Of a DNA stretch of 64,000 bases, positions 7,252 through 16,262 are shown piece by piece (position 1 is the first letter of the stretch; each line of letters opens with the position of its first letter). Under the pieces are notes generated by a model, which saw only the letters and a list, made by a program, of their open reading frames with translations, was not told where the DNA came from and ran no database searches. The translations under genes and the position numbers were made by a program. Source of the stretch: Lachnospiraceae bacterium UBA1683 (GTDB lineage: Bacteria > Bacillota > Clostridia > Lachnospirales > Lachnospiraceae); NCBI GenBank assembly GCA_002320245.1, contig DCKD01000093.1, positions 1 through 64,000 of the forward strand, in the 5' to 3' direction.

Positions 7252-8310
7252 TTAGCAGCAAATTTTTCTGCTGTCCTGCCATTTTTCCAGAATCAGATTA
7301 AATAAAGCACAGAATACAAGTGCGAAAATCACACCAAAAACATTTTGGAAGATTCTAAGATGAATCGCTTCCTTTAATCCGAAGGTTTCCGTGGCAATCG
7401 CCAAAGCCCCGAAAGTGTTAAATACTGCCTGCCATCCATATTTCACGGAGAATCCGACGCCGATTCCGCCTATGATTCCGATATAGGTATATATGGAGGA
7501 TGGAAGTAGGAAATACAGCAGCAGAAAACAAATCCCTCCGGCGATATTCCCAATAATCCGATCCCTGACGCGTACCTTCATATCACTCATAAATGGAACG
7601 ATTGCGGACATTGCTGCAATTCCTGCCCACATTGCCCTCGGTAGGTGACAGATTTCCGAAATGAATATTACAACAGGCACACAGAGTACCAGACAAATCT
7701 GCCATCTGCTGCGGAGGGAATCCATGCGGAATTCTGCAAGCACATCCTTCAGCCGTCTCTTATATGTTCTGTCTGCATGATTTCTGTAGAAGACGATTGT
7801 TGTCAAAATACATCCGACCGCAAGTCCGATAATCCTGAAACGATAGCTGTTCCCTGTTACATCATATCCGTAAAGCAGCAGATAGCCAAGAACAATTGTT
7901 GACTGGTTAGACATCAGAGGATTATGGCATCCCAAAAGCATCATGGCAAGCAGGGAAACGATATTGATTCCGAGTCCCGCAGATGCGCCCGTTTGGTTTG
8001 CTGCATGAGGTCCGATAATCAGAATTAAAAAGAACACTCCGAGCACTCCAATAGATTCCTTTGCATTCACGCCAAAGTCCGAGTTTCGAAATACCATAAG
8101 GCACAGAAGTACCACGACCCCAACCACACTGTTGTCACTGCCGAATAGTGTACTGTAGCCCGCAACAAACGCAAAACAAAATAGCAGGGTGATTGCAATC
8201 TTAGTCAAATATACGCCGATATGATATAACTTTTCCCTTCTGCTTTCACTGTTTCTGATTATTCCTTTAGAACCCGCCTGGTTCAACTGTAATTCCTGAT
8301 AAAATGTCAA
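7252..8310 (-). CDS. FUSC-family membrane protein (aromatic-acid/fusaric-acid exporter-like)
   Basis: A 352-residue integral membrane protein with two blocks of hydrophobic helices separated by a basic cytoplasmic stretch (YRNHADRTYKRRLKDVLAEF). The repeated pattern (VVGVVVLLCLMVFRNSDFGVN; MWAGIAAMSAIVPFMSDMKVRVRDRIIGNIAGG) is that of FUSC-like transporters (PF13515), which export aromatic acids or similar compounds. The start appears to be TTG at 8310 with AAAGGAG upstream. It follows a MarR regulator on the same strand after 45 bases, which suggests a small inducible efflux operon. Confidence 0.78.
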   Translation of the reverse strand: MTFYQELQLNQAGSKGIIRNSESRREKLYHIGVYLTKIAITLLFCFAFVAGYSTLFGSDNSVVGVVVLLCLMVFRNSDFGVNAKESIGVLGVFFLILIIGPHAANQTGASAGLGINIVSLLAMMLLGCHNPLMSNQSTIVLGYLLLYGYDVTGNSYRFRIIGLAVGCILTTIVFYRNHADRTYKRRLKDVLAEFRMDSLRSRWQICLVLCVPVVIFISEICHLPRAMWAGIAAMSAIVPFMSDMKVRVRDRIIGNIAGGICFLLLYFLLPSSIYTYIGIIGGIGVGFSVKYGWQAVFNTFGALAIATETFGLKEAIHLRIFQNVFGVIFALVFCALFNLILEKWQDSRKICC

Positions 8311-8355
8311 AATAACAACTCCTTTTTAAACCTGATTTTTTCAATTTTTTCTGCA

Positions 8356-8817
8356 CTATTTACAATCCACAGCGCCAGTTTTGATTTTCCTGTTCAGTTC
8401 GTCTACGTTATCGGAAATGATGTCAACGCATTTCCTGTAAACCTTCAATTCCTCATCTGACAGGCCTTTTATGAGAAAATCGTAATAATACTTTTGTACT
8501 ATGCGCCCTTTGTCTGTCACTGAAAATGCTTTATCGGTAACGACCAGCTTTACCTGCCTGCGGTCTCCCGGTACATTCTGTCTTTCGATGTAACCCTGGT
8601 TGACCAGTTTTTCTATATGCATGGAAACCAGATTTTTCTTTATGCCGCCATATCGGGTAATGTCTTTGGCAGTATCGAATTCCGGATTATTTGTCAGGAA
8701 CATCAGAATATCAAACGCAGTCTGAGGGATTCCCAGTTCCATGCATACTGGCTTACACAAATCGGCATATAGCCACAAGGCGCTATGGGACAGTGTAATT
8801 AAATTTTTCTTTTTCAT
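8356..8817 (-). CDS. MarR-family regulator of the FUSC operon
   Basis: A 153-residue winged-helix protein. The DNA-binding region is LTNNPEFDTAKDITRYGGIKKNLVSMHIEKLVNQGYIERQNVPGDRRQVKLVVTDKA in overall pattern, with the wing DRRQVKLV. The ATG at 8817 is preceded by AAAGGAG on the minus strand. It is unrelated in detail to the other MarR gene at 6703. Because it precedes the FUSC-type transporter, it most likely represses that transporter until a toxic aromatic ligand binds. A GTTCA-TATT-TGAAC dyad lies 29 bases upstream of the start. Confidence 0.82.
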   Translation of the reverse strand: MKKKNLITLSHSALWLYADLCKPVCMELGIPQTAFDILMFLTNNPEFDTAKDITRYGGIKKNLVSMHIEKLVNQGYIERQNVPGDRRQVKLVVTDKAFSVTDKGRIVQKYYYDFLIKGLSDEELKVYRKCVDIISDNVDELNRKIKTGAVDCK

Positions 8818-9122
8818 TAACAGCTCCTTTGTTCAGATGTGTATTGTTCATATTTGAACTATATTGTAACTCATATTAACGCGAAGTCAATAGAGAAATC
8901 ATGAAACTTTCATAAATTTTACCATGTCCCATCGACTGACCCCGGTTTCCAATGAGGTAATATAGTACCAAAATGTTAAAAAGGTGCAAATTCAGGACAA
9001 CCAGACTGCAAAAATTGAAAAAAAGTAAAAATCTACAGAAACTTTGTCCTAATAGATTTTTATTGCCCTATGGTATAGTGATATCAGCAAAGAACAACAT
9101 ACTTATGAAGGAGGAAAAAGTT
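8818..9122. other. Divergent intergenic region between marR and the sugar-binding protein
   Basis: It contains the dyad GTTCATATTTGAAC (8846-8859), a probable operator for the MarR gene to the left, and two possible plus-strand -10 boxes (TATAGT near 8960 and at 9073-9078) ahead of the ABC operon. No convincing -35 box is seen for either. The frame of the binding protein is open back to 8973, but that extension has no ribosome binding site and no signal peptide logic. Confidence 0.5.
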
Positions 9123-10424
9123 ATGAAATTAAAAAAGGCAACCGCTGTTTTGCTTACAGTTGCTGTGACAGTTGGACTTGCAGCATGTGGGAGTTCTTCT
9201 GACGGAAATAAGGACAGCGCAAAGAAAGACGACAACAAATTGACAATCTGGGCATGGGATGAGGCGTTTAACATTCTGGCAGCGAATGAGGCAAAAAAGA
9301 TATATGCAGAGAAGAATCCGGATGTCGATGTAGAAGTTGTGACAATGGCTCAGGATGATATCGTGGCAAAGCTGAATACAAGTCTTTCGTCCGGGGCTTA
9401 TGACGGACTGCCGGATATTGTGTTAATCGAGGATTACAGAATTCAGGGATACCTGAATGCTTATCAGGAGGATTTTGCGGATTTGTCCGAGATAGCAAGT
9501 CCGGAAGATTTTGCTGAGTACAAGACCGGCGTAAACCAGATAGACGGTAAGATGTACGGGATTCCTTTTGACAGTGGCGTGGCGGCAATGTTTTACAGGA
9601 CAGATATGATTGAAGAGGCCGGGTATACCCAAGATGACATGGAGAATCTGACATGGGATAAATACATTGAAATCGGCAAGGCTGTGAAGGAAAAGACAGG
9701 AAAAGACATGCTGACGCTGGACCCGAGCGAGCTTGGGCAGATTCGTATGATGCTTCAGAGTGCGGGGGCATGGTATACAGATGAGGATGGGAAAGTTAAT
9801 CTTGCAGACAATCAGGCATTGAAAGATGCCGTTACAACATATAAGAAACTGGTTGATGCAGGAATTACCAAGACAGTCTCTGACTGGGACCAGTTTGTAG
9901 GAGCTTTCAATAATGGGGACGTGGCATCTGTACCCGCAGGAAGCTGGCTTTCCCCGTCTATCATGAAGGCAGAGGACCAGAGCGGCAAATGGGCAGTGAC
10001 AGCATTCCCGAGAATGGCTGAGAATGCGGATTCAGTAAACGCTTCTTCCATTGGCGGAGCAGGCTGGTATGTATTGAAAAAAGTGGGGCATGAGGATGAG
10101 GCAAAAGAGTTTCTCAAAGAGACTTTTGCATCTAATACAGACCTGATGAACACGCTGGCAGAAGAAATCAATCTTATAAGTACATTGAAATCCGCAGCCG
10201 AATGCGACTATTATTCTAAGGGGATGGATTTCTATGGCGGACAGGAGGTATTCAAGGATTTTGCAGAGTGGACAGCAGAAGTACCGGCCGTTAACTATGG
10301 GGAGAACACATATATAATTGAGGATTTAATGACAGAAGTTATGCAGCAGATTACAAGTGGCGCAGATATTGATAAAGTATTAAGCGATTATCAAAAACAG
10401 GCTGAAGCAGCCATATCCAAATAA
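9123..10424 (+). CDS. Sugar ABC transporter substrate-binding lipoprotein
   Basis: Extracellular solute-binding protein of family 1 (SBP_bac_1), 433 residues, that delivers an oligosaccharide to the permeases downstream. It has a signal peptide with a lipobox ending GLAACG, a charged linker, then NKLTIWAWDEAFNILAANEAKKIYAEKNPDVDVEVV and the usual DGLPDIVLIEDY and GIPFDSGVAAMFYRTDMIEEAG blocks. The ATG at 9123 follows AAGGAGGAAAAAG. It heads an operon with two permeases and a damaged two-component gene. The sugar is unknown. Confidence 0.9.
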   Translation: MKLKKATAVLLTVAVTVGLAACGSSSDGNKDSAKKDDNKLTIWAWDEAFNILAANEAKKIYAEKNPDVDVEVVTMAQDDIVAKLNTSLSSGAYDGLPDIVLIEDYRIQGYLNAYQEDFADLSEIASPEDFAEYKTGVNQIDGKMYGIPFDSGVAAMFYRTDMIEEAGYTQDDMENLTWDKYIEIGKAVKEKTGKDMLTLDPSELGQIRMMLQSAGAWYTDEDGKVNLADNQALKDAVTTYKKLVDAGITKTVSDWDQFVGAFNNGDVASVPAGSWLSPSIMKAEDQSGKWAVTAFPRMAENADSVNASSIGGAGWYVLKKVGHEDEAKEFLKETFASNTDLMNTLAEEINLISTLKSAAECDYYSKGMDFYGGQEVFKDFAEWTAEVPAVNYGENTYIIEDLMTEVMQQITSGADIDKVLSDYQKQAEAAISK

Positions 10425-10440
10425 GTTTAAGGTCTTGGAT

Positions 10441-10474
10441 AGCCATTTACTTTCATGTTAAAGAGTAAATGGCT
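10441..10474 (+). promoter_or_regulatory. Intercistronic hairpin between binding protein and permease
   Basis: AGCCATTTACT and AGTAAATGGCT form an 11-bp perfect stem with a 12-base loop, with no T tract after it. Placed between the binding-protein gene and the first permease gene, it probably protects or partly terminates the transcript so that the binding protein is made in excess. A different hairpin occupies the same position in the second sugar operon (38393). Confidence 0.75.
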
Positions 10475-10506
10475 GTCTGTATAAGAGAAAATTCCGGAGG
10501 AAAGCA

Positions 10507-11400
10507 ATGAAAAATAAAAAAAGTAACAGCGGCATGTCTCCAAGATTGAATCGGCGGGCATGGATGTTCGTGATACCAAGTTTGATTTTGATTATCGCAT
10601 TTGTGTTTTATCCGATGATACAGGCATTCATTACCTCATTTCAGTCCGGGGCAGGAAACAGGCTGGAGTGGGCTGGTATAGCGAACTATAAGCGTCTGCT
10701 CACTGACTCGACATTTAAGAAGGCAATGGGAAATACCATTCTGTACTTAATCGTACAGGTACCGGTTATGATTCTTCTTGCTCTGGTGATATCTTCGTTG
10801 TTGAATGATAAGAAACTGAGGTGTAAGGGATTTTTCCGCACGGCGATTTTCCTACCTTGTGTTACTTCTTTAGTAGCATATTCTATTATTTTTAAGAGTT
10901 TATTTGCAACGGATGGTTTCATCAATACAATTTTAATGAAGGTGAATCTAATCAGCGAACCGATTGCCTGGATTACCGACCCGGTATGGGCAAAAATTTT
11001 GATTATAATAGCGATTACCTGGCGCTGGACCGGATACAATATGGTGTTCTATCTGTCCGGACTTCAGGGAATTGATGATTCCATATATGAAGCGGCAGAG
11101 ATTGATGGTGCGGGGGCGATACAGAAATTTTTTGGAATTACCATTCCGATGCTGAAGCCAATCATACTTTTTACGACAATTAGCTCTACAATCGGTACAC
11201 TGCAGCTCTTTGATGAGCCGATGAATATTACACAGGGCGGTCCGGCAAATGCAACGATTACGATATCACAGTACATATATAATATTTTGTTCAAATATTC
11301 ACCGGACTTTGGTTATGCGGCATCAGTATCCTATGTTATCGTGGTATTAATCGTGCTGCTCTCTATAATCCAATTGAAAGTAGGTGACAAGAATGAGTAA
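10507..11400 (+). CDS. Sugar ABC transporter permease, MalF/UgpA type
   Basis: A 297-residue inner-membrane permease with six predicted helices. The EAA loop that docks the ATPase is visible as YEAAEIDGAGAIQKFFGITIPMLKP near residues 197-221. The start follows CCGGAGGAAAGCA. It works as a heterodimer with the next gene. No ATP-binding subunit is encoded in this operon, as is common in Firmicutes where one MsmK-type ATPase serves many sugar transporters. Confidence 0.9.
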   Translation: MKNKKSNSGMSPRLNRRAWMFVIPSLILIIAFVFYPMIQAFITSFQSGAGNRLEWAGIANYKRLLTDSTFKKAMGNTILYLIVQVPVMILLALVISSLLNDKKLRCKGFFRTAIFLPCVTSLVAYSIIFKSLFATDGFINTILMKVNLISEPIAWITDPVWAKILIIIAITWRWTGYNMVFYLSGLQGIDDSIYEAAEIDGAGAIQKFFGITIPMLKPIILFTTISSTIGTLQLFDEPMNITQGGPANATITISQYIYNILFKYSPDFGYAASVSYVIVVLIVLLSIIQLKVGDKNE

Positions 11401-12232
11401 GAAGGTGCTGAGTGTTTTAAAATATGTATTCCTGGCGGTGATATCTTTTGTTTCTGTGTTTCCGCTTATCTGGATGGTCATTGCCGCAACCAACCGGTCG
11501 GTGGATATTACGAAAGGAACGATGATTCCGGGTTCTTACCTTATGGAAAACCTGAATACATTGCTGAGTTCTGACCTCCATTATATGATGGCGTTTAAGA
11601 ATTCCTTGATTATCGCTGTGATAACAACAGCGCTGGCAATGCTGGTATCATCAGCAGCGGGATATGCATTTGTAGTATATAAATCCAAAAACAGGGAAAG
11701 AGTATTTAACCTGATACTGCTTTCTATGATGGTGCCGTTTGCGGCGCTGATGGTACCGTTGTTCCGTCTGTTTACGAAGTTTAACAACATGGGGCCGTTG
11801 AAACTCATTGCGCTTAACACTCCGATGGCAGTTATTATTATCGCGGTTGCTACAGCATTTTTGATATTTTTCTTCCGGCAGAATGCGCAGACGTTCCCGA
11901 AGGAACTGCTGGAGGCGGCAAGAATCGACGGACTTGGAGAGTTTCAGATATTCGTGCGGATATTCATGCCTACAATGAAGTCCTGTTATGCAGCGGCAAT
12001 TGTAGTTACATTTATGTCTAGCTGGAATAATTATTTGTGGCCTTTGATTGCTTTGCAGTCACCGGAGAAACGGACGTTACCGCTTGTCATTTCTGCTATG
12101 GGAACTTCCTATACACCGGATTATGGGATGATGATGATTGCGGTATTTATTGCTACGATTCCGACGGCAATTATATTTTTTATAATGCAAAAGCAATTTG
12201 TAGCCGGAATGACCGGTTCTGTAAAGGGGTGA
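11393..12232 (+). CDS. Sugar ABC transporter permease, MalG/UgpE type
   Basis: A 279-residue second permease subunit. The EAA motif reads LLEAARIDGLGEFQIFVRIFMP in the C-terminal half, and the protein ends AGMTGSVKG, a typical MalG-like tail. It overlaps the upstream permease by eight bases, so the two are translationally coupled; the ATG at 11393 is favoured over a GTG nine bases earlier. Confidence 0.9.
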   Translation: MSKKVLSVLKYVFLAVISFVSVFPLIWMVIAATNRSVDITKGTMIPGSYLMENLNTLLSSDLHYMMAFKNSLIIAVITTALAMLVSSAAGYAFVVYKSKNRERVFNLILLSMMVPFAALMVPLFRLFTKFNNMGPLKLIALNTPMAVIIIAVATAFLIFFFRQNAQTFPKELLEAARIDGLGEFQIFVRIFMPTMKSCYAAAIVVTFMSSWNNYLWPLIALQSPEKRTLPLVISAMGTSYTPDYGMMMIAVFIATIPTAIIFFIMQKQFVAGMTGSVKG

Positions 12233-12379
12233 CTTAGTACATCGTTTTTAAAAAGACGCATCGAAATGCGAAGACGGCTTTCCGGTTTTGCCTGTATTTG
12301 GGATGGACTTTGAGTTAAAAGAAAGGTATCATACTGTTAAGAAATGTAAAATTTGCGATACAAAGGTATGAAGAAAGAC

Positions 12380-13291
12380 ATGGAAAACTACTGTAAAGTA
12401 TTGATTATTGATGACGAATTCATTATGCGGCAGGGTATGAAACATATGCTGGAGTGGGAAAAAGAAGGCTTTCAGATTGTTGGTGAGGCAACCGACGGTC
12501 AGGAAGGTCTTGAGCTGGTTGCAAAGATGCAGCCGGATATTGTACTTGCAGATATCGTGATGCCTGTTCTGGACGGAATCGAATTTTCAAGGATTTTGCA
12601 GCAGAGATACCCGGATGTACAGTTGATTATCCTGAGCAGTTACGATAAGTTCGAATATGTAAAGACCACACTGTTAAATGGAGCAGTGGATTATATTTTA
12701 AAGCCGACACTGAACCCGGAAATCCTGTTGAAGACATTGACCGGGGCAGCCAGAAATATCCCCGGAATGGTATTACAGAAGGAACAGAAGGCATCTCCGG
12801 GGATGCAGATTGAGCGGATGCTGTCAGGGTATCAGGATAAACCGGATGAGGCGCTGTTTGCCGAGACCTTTCCCTATACGCTGTACCGGATGCTTGGAAT
12901 CAATCTAAAGACGGTATGTGACAGCAGCAAATCGTGTATGATAAAGGTCAGGGAAACACTGGAGGAGTTCTTCACAGACCGGAAAAGCTATGTTGCTGTA
13001 TCATTTCTGATGGAGGAAGAGATTCTGTGTCTGGTATTTAACTACAGGATGAAAGATGAGAAAAATGTCCTTGCAGATATCGAGGCGTGCATAAGTATAA
13101 TCTGTAATATGGCGGAGAAGGCATTTTTTATCGTAGGAAAGAGCTTCAGCAGCATGAAACTGAAGAGGAAAAGCGCACCGCAGAGATTCATGCGCTCCAG
13201 ATGCAGATTAATCCCCATTATATGTATAACACACTGGCAAGCATTAAGTGGCTGGCATTGCAGGGAAACGTGCAGAAGACGACGCAGGTGA
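12380..13291 (+). pseudogene. Response regulator fragment (YesN type), lacking its AraC domain
   Basis: The first 120 residues are an intact receiver (CKVLIIDDEF acidic pair, QPDIVLADIVMPVLDG with the phosphoryl aspartate, LSSYDKFEYV, DYILKP lysine). About 135 residues of the variable middle region follow up to CNMAEKAFFIVGKSF near 13140. Then the sequence becomes that of a histidine kinase in another frame, and the receiver frame reads nonsense rich in arginine to 13291. The expected C-terminal AraC helix-turn-helix domain is missing. Start is uncertain; ATG at 12368 and TTG at 12353 are alternatives. It would have controlled the preceding ABC operon. Confidence 0.8.
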
Positions 13292-13791
13292 TTGATGCAT
13301 TTATCTTTCTGCTCAGAAATACCATAAGCAACACGGCTGAATTTATCACAGTAGACTCGGAAATCCAGAATCTGAAGAATTATGTCCTGATTAATCAGGT
13401 GCGGTACGGGGACAACGTCAATGTAGAGTTCTCCGTGCCTCTTCAGTGCGGGGGATATAAGCTTCCAAAGTTGATTCTGCAGCCTTTTGTGGAAAATGCA
13501 TTCTTTCACGGATTTCCGGAAGGAAAAAAAGGAACAATCCAGATTTTTGTAAAGAAAGAAGGCGATTATCTGCGGTTTGATATCGTGGATGACGGTATCG
13601 GAATGAATGCTGAGAAACTGATGGCGCTAAAGAACAAAGACGGGCATAAAGGAGAACACTTTACAGGCATAGGTATCAACAATGTCGATGACAGAGTGAA
13701 GATGATTTACGGTGTGGATTATGGAATCAATATTATCAGTGAAGAGAATCAGGGGACAACTGTGACCATCCGGCTTCCGCTCCGTAAATAG
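13108..13791 (+). pseudogene. Histidine kinase fragment (YesM type), C-terminal part only
   Basis: From about 13138 the frame encodes the end of a kinase: ELQQHETEEEKRTAEIHALQ, MQINPHYMYNTLASIKW with the phospho-accepting histidine, LILQPFVENAFFHG (N box), DIVDDGIGMNAEKL (G1) and GIGINNVDDRVKMIYG (G2). The extracellular sensor, both membrane helices and HAMP domain, normally about 300 residues, are absent. No start codon with a ribosome binding site is evident. The join with the upstream response-regulator fragment suggests a single deletion of roughly 2 kb, or a missing segment in the assembly. Confidence 0.8.
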
Positions 13792-13924
13792 AAAAGTCTG
13801 ATTCATGGAGGGGCGTGCTGATTGAGTCCTGCCGAGTTTCCCGGGCGCGGCAGAGCGTGCGAAGCTTGCAGCATACTACATACTACGGGTCTTTGCGTAA
13901 CATACATAATATTTCACTTTATAC

Positions 13925-13964
13925 AAGCAGTTGGTCGGTCTTTGGCGATTGACTGCTTTTTCTT
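13925..13964 (+). terminator. Rho-independent terminator after the kinase fragment
   Basis: AAGCAGTtggTCG and CGAttgACTGCTT pair around a GTCTTTGG loop and are followed by TTTTTCTTT. It ends the sugar-transport/two-component operon. Confidence 0.8.
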
Positions 13965-14088
13965 TAATACAGGTCTGAGCATTTACAGGTAATTATCAAT
14001 TAACGGTAATTGCCTTTTCGCATTTCTATGCGTCTTTAAGGGCTTGTGAACCATTGATTTTGCAGGGTTACAAAAAAATTTATAAAAA

Positions 14089-14131
14089 TTAGCACTCGAG
14101 GGTTGACAGTGCTGATACCGTGTGCTATAGT
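14089..14131 (+). promoter_or_regulatory. CIRCE operator (HrcA) and sigma-A promoter of hsp20
   Basis: TTAGCACTC (14089-14097), nine bases, then CAGTGCTGA (14107-14115): seven of nine positions of the right arm match the CIRCE consensus GAGTGCTAA. The -35 TTGACA (14103-14108) lies within the operator, and after 17 bases comes TATAGT (14126-14131). HrcA bound here would block the promoter and release it on heat or protein-folding stress. Confidence 0.88.
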
Positions 14132-14248
14132 ACAGATAGAACAAAGGAAGAGGGAATTGGAAATCCTGAATCCGATATGTTCGGCACTCAACACTTTCAG
14201 TTATTTGGAAGTGCCAACATAGATTGAGTTTTAAAGGAGAGATGACTT

Positions 14249-14704
14249 ATGTTAAGACCTAGTATTTTTGGAGAAAATTTATTTAATGATTGGAACAATT
14301 GGGACAGTTGGATGGACTTTTCATTCCCCGATATTGACCGCAAACTGTATGGAAAACATGCAGCCCGTGTAATGAAAACCGATGTGAAAGAACATGAGAA
14401 TGGTTATGAACTTCTGATTGATTTACCTGGATTCAAGAAAGACCAGATCCAGATTGAACTGAAAGAAGGATATCTGACAATCAGCGCAGAGAAAGGCTTG
14501 GAGAAAGAGGAAAAAGAGAAAGGAAAATACATCAGACAGGAACGTTACTCCGGCAATACGAGCCGTACCTTCTATGTAGGAGAGGAAGTAACTGAAAATG
14601 ATATTCACGCGAAGTTTGAAGATGGTATCCTGAAACTTGACATCCCGAAGAAAGAGGCAAAGAAAGTTGTGGAAGAGAACCATTATGTAACGATTGAAGG
14701 ATAA
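14249..14704 (+). CDS. Small heat-shock protein Hsp20 (alpha-crystallin family)
   Basis: A 151-residue ATP-independent holdase chaperone that binds unfolding proteins in the cytoplasm. The N-terminal arm is rich in W, N and F (FNDWNNWDSWMDF), and the alpha-crystallin domain runs from about residue 45 to 140 (DVKEHENGYELLIDLPGFKK, then GYLTISAEKG, and GILKLDIPKKEAK). An AAAGGAGAG site precedes the ATG. It is controlled by a CIRCE promoter and followed by a DnaJ-like gene, making a stress chaperone pair. Confidence 0.95.
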   Translation: MLRPSIFGENLFNDWNNWDSWMDFSFPDIDRKLYGKHAARVMKTDVKEHENGYELLIDLPGFKKDQIQIELKEGYLTISAEKGLEKEEKEKGKYIRQERYSGNTSRTFYVGEEVTENDIHAKFEDGILKLDIPKKEAKKVVEENHYVTIEG

Positions 14705-14710
14705 TTGAGC

Positions 14711-14742
14711 AAAGACTCTTCGGGAATTCCCGGAGAGTCTTT
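14711..14742 (+). terminator. Hairpin after hsp20
   Basis: AAAGACTCT-t-CGGG-aatt-CCCG-g-AGAGTCTTT forms a strong stem of 13 pairs; only a short T run (TTTC) follows. It probably weakens read-through into the DnaJ-like gene. Confidence 0.75.
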
Positions 14743-14755
14743 CGTGATATTGAAT

Positions 14756-14808
14756 GGGGACTGTCCCTTCTGACAGGGGACTGTCCCTTCTGAATGGGGA
14801 CTGTCCCC
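14756..14808. repeat. GGGACTGTCCC-family repeat, three tandem direct copies
   Basis: GGGGACTGTCCC occurs at 14756, 14776 and 14796, a 20-base period with spacers TTCTGACA and TTCTGAAT. Unlike the other copies, all three units have the same orientation. It lies between the Hsp20 and DnaJ-like genes, 13 bases before the leader of the latter. Confidence 0.85.
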
Positions 14809-14840
14809 TTTGGATATATCGGAGTCGGGAGGTGATATAG

Positions 14841-15926
14841 ATGGCAGCAAAACGAGATTATTATGAAATCCTTGGCGTGGATAAGAATGCGAGTGAATCC
14901 GCAATTAAGAAAGCGTACCGAAGGTTGGCGAAGAAATATCATCCGGATACGAATGCCGGAGATAAGGATGCAGAGCGGAAATTCAAAGAGGTAACAGAAG
15001 CTTATTCTGTACTCAGTGATTCGGAGAAGAAAAAGATGTATGACCAGTTTGGGTATGCAGCATTTGATGCGACCGGGGAAGCCGGCAGTGCATACAGCAG
15101 TCATGGGGCATATGGCGGAGGCTTTGGGAATGGTTTCAGCGGAGGGTCTTACAGTGGTTCATACAGAGGACCGGATGGCAGCTACCATGAATATCATTTT
15201 GACGGAAATATGGATGACATCTTTGATGGTATGTTTGGAAATGTGTTCGGCGGCGGAGCAAGGGAGGATTCAGGAAGAGGATTTGGCGGTTTCGGAAGAG
15301 GCTCCGGCGGATTTGATGGTTTTCGAAGAAGTTCCGGAGGTTTTGACGGTTTTGGAAGGACTTCGGGTAATGGATTCGGGCAGGAATTCCGGCAGAGAGG
15401 TTCTGATTTATATGCGGAAGTGTCGGTCAGCTTTGACGAGGCGGCTTTTGGCTGCGACAAGATGGTTACATTGCAGAATCCAAATACAGGCGGCAGTACA
15501 CAGACTTTGAAGGTGCATATTCCCGCTGGAATTGACACTGGAAAGAGTGTCCGTCTGCGGGGAAAGGGTATGAAGGGGATAAATGGCGGCGAAAACGGTG
15601 ATTTATTATTGAAAGTAACCGTCGGAAACAAACTAGGATTTGAGCGGAAGGGTTCCGATGTTTACACAACGGTCAGCATCCCATATACGACAGCGGTATT
15701 TGGTGGAGAAACAAGGGTACACACCCTGTATGGGGATGTTGTGTGTAAGATTAGAGAGGGAACACAGTCAGGGAGTAAGATTCGGTTAAAAGGGAAGGGA
15801 ATTGTATCAATGAAGGATAAGAATGTGTATGGCGACCAGTACGTTACTATAGAGATACAGGTTCCACGGCATCTGAAACCAGAGGCGCGGCAAAAACTGA
15901 TGGAATACCAGAGGGTATGCGCATAA
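14841..15926 (+). CDS. DnaJ/CbpA-type co-chaperone without zinc finger
   Basis: A 361-residue J-domain protein that stimulates the ATPase of DnaK. Residues 5-70 form the J domain with the HPD tripeptide ([10 protein letters not shown]). Residues 80-180 are an unusually long Gly/Phe/Ser-rich region with imperfect repeats of the type [22 protein letters not shown]. The C-terminal substrate domains follow ([30 protein letters not shown]). The CxxCxGxG zinc-finger repeats of true DnaJ are absent, so it is a type II or CbpA-like protein. Start ATG follows GGGAGGTG. It sits behind the heat-shock gene and probably shares stress induction. Confidence 0.9.
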   Translation: MAAKRDYYEILGVDKNASESAIKKAYRRLAKKYHPDTNAGDKDAERKFKEVTEAYSVLSDSEKKKMYDQFGYAAFDATGEAGSAYSSHGAYGGGFGNGFSGGSYSGSYRGPDGSYHEYHFDGNMDDIFDGMFGNVFGGGAREDSGRGFGGFGRGSGGFDGFRRSSGGFDGFGRTSGNGFGQEFRQRGSDLYAEVSVSFDEAAFGCDKMVTLQNPNTGGSTQTLKVHIPAGIDTGKSVRLRGKGMKGINGGENGDLLLKVTVGNKLGFERKGSDVYTTVSIPYTTAVFGGETRVHTLYGDVVCKIREGTQSGSKIRLKGKGIVSMKDKNVYGDQYVTIEIQVPRHLKPEARQKLMEYQRVCA

Positions 15927-16032
15927 TATTCCCGGGGGGTCTTATTTTGCGCGGAATAATGTAGATTAGACGGTTTAAAATTAATACTTCAGAGTAATAG
16001 AACACAAAACGTATATAAATGGAAGAAAGGAC

Positions 16033-16065
16033 GCTCGGAACGAAAGTTCCGGGCATCTTTTTTTT
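16033..16065 (+). terminator. Rho-independent terminator after the DnaJ-like gene
   Basis: GCTCGGAAC-gaaa-GTTCCGGGC with one G-T pair, followed by ATCTTTTTTTT. Textbook structure. Confidence 0.92.
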
Positions 16066-16205
16066 ATGGTATAGGAAAGGTCTTCGGATTTCCTATACCA
16101 TAAAAACACACTGCGTGTGATGATGCGCAGCTCGCGGAGATGAAATTACTGCTTTGCAGTCTGCTCGCGCGCGAAGATTACGCTTTATGCGCAATCTTTT
16201 ATATA
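16062..16205. repeat. Hairpin-rich noncoding element
   Basis: It begins with a perfect 17-bp inverted repeat (TTTTATGGTATAGGAAA at 16062 and its complement ending at 16105, ten-base loop), then small palindromes: CACACTGCGTGTG, ACTGCTTTGCAGT, and AAGATTACGC facing GCGCAATCTT (about 16177-16199). No frame is open across it. The structure resembles a dispersed intergenic repeat; the number of copies cannot be seen from one window. Confidence 0.5.
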
Positions 16206-16262
16206 TTTTTTTTCAGAACGCAGGAAAAGATGAAAAATAAAATAATATTTTGGAAAAATATA

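Larger units (their letters stand above)
13792..14248. other. Intergenic region with terminator and heat-shock promoter
   Basis: It holds a GC-rich stretch at 13810-13880 with short inverted repeats but no reading frame, a Rho-independent terminator at 13925-13964, and from 14089 the CIRCE operator and promoter of the Hsp20 gene. After the promoter there is a long leader of about 110 bases (14138-14248) containing CGGCACTCAAC and GGAAGTGCCAAC, which can pair weakly. Confidence 0.6.

Noticed and set aside
15016..15510. Long open frame inside the DnaJ-like gene in another frame
   Set aside because: A by-product of the Gly/Phe-rich repetitive coding region; no ribosome binding site and low-complexity product.
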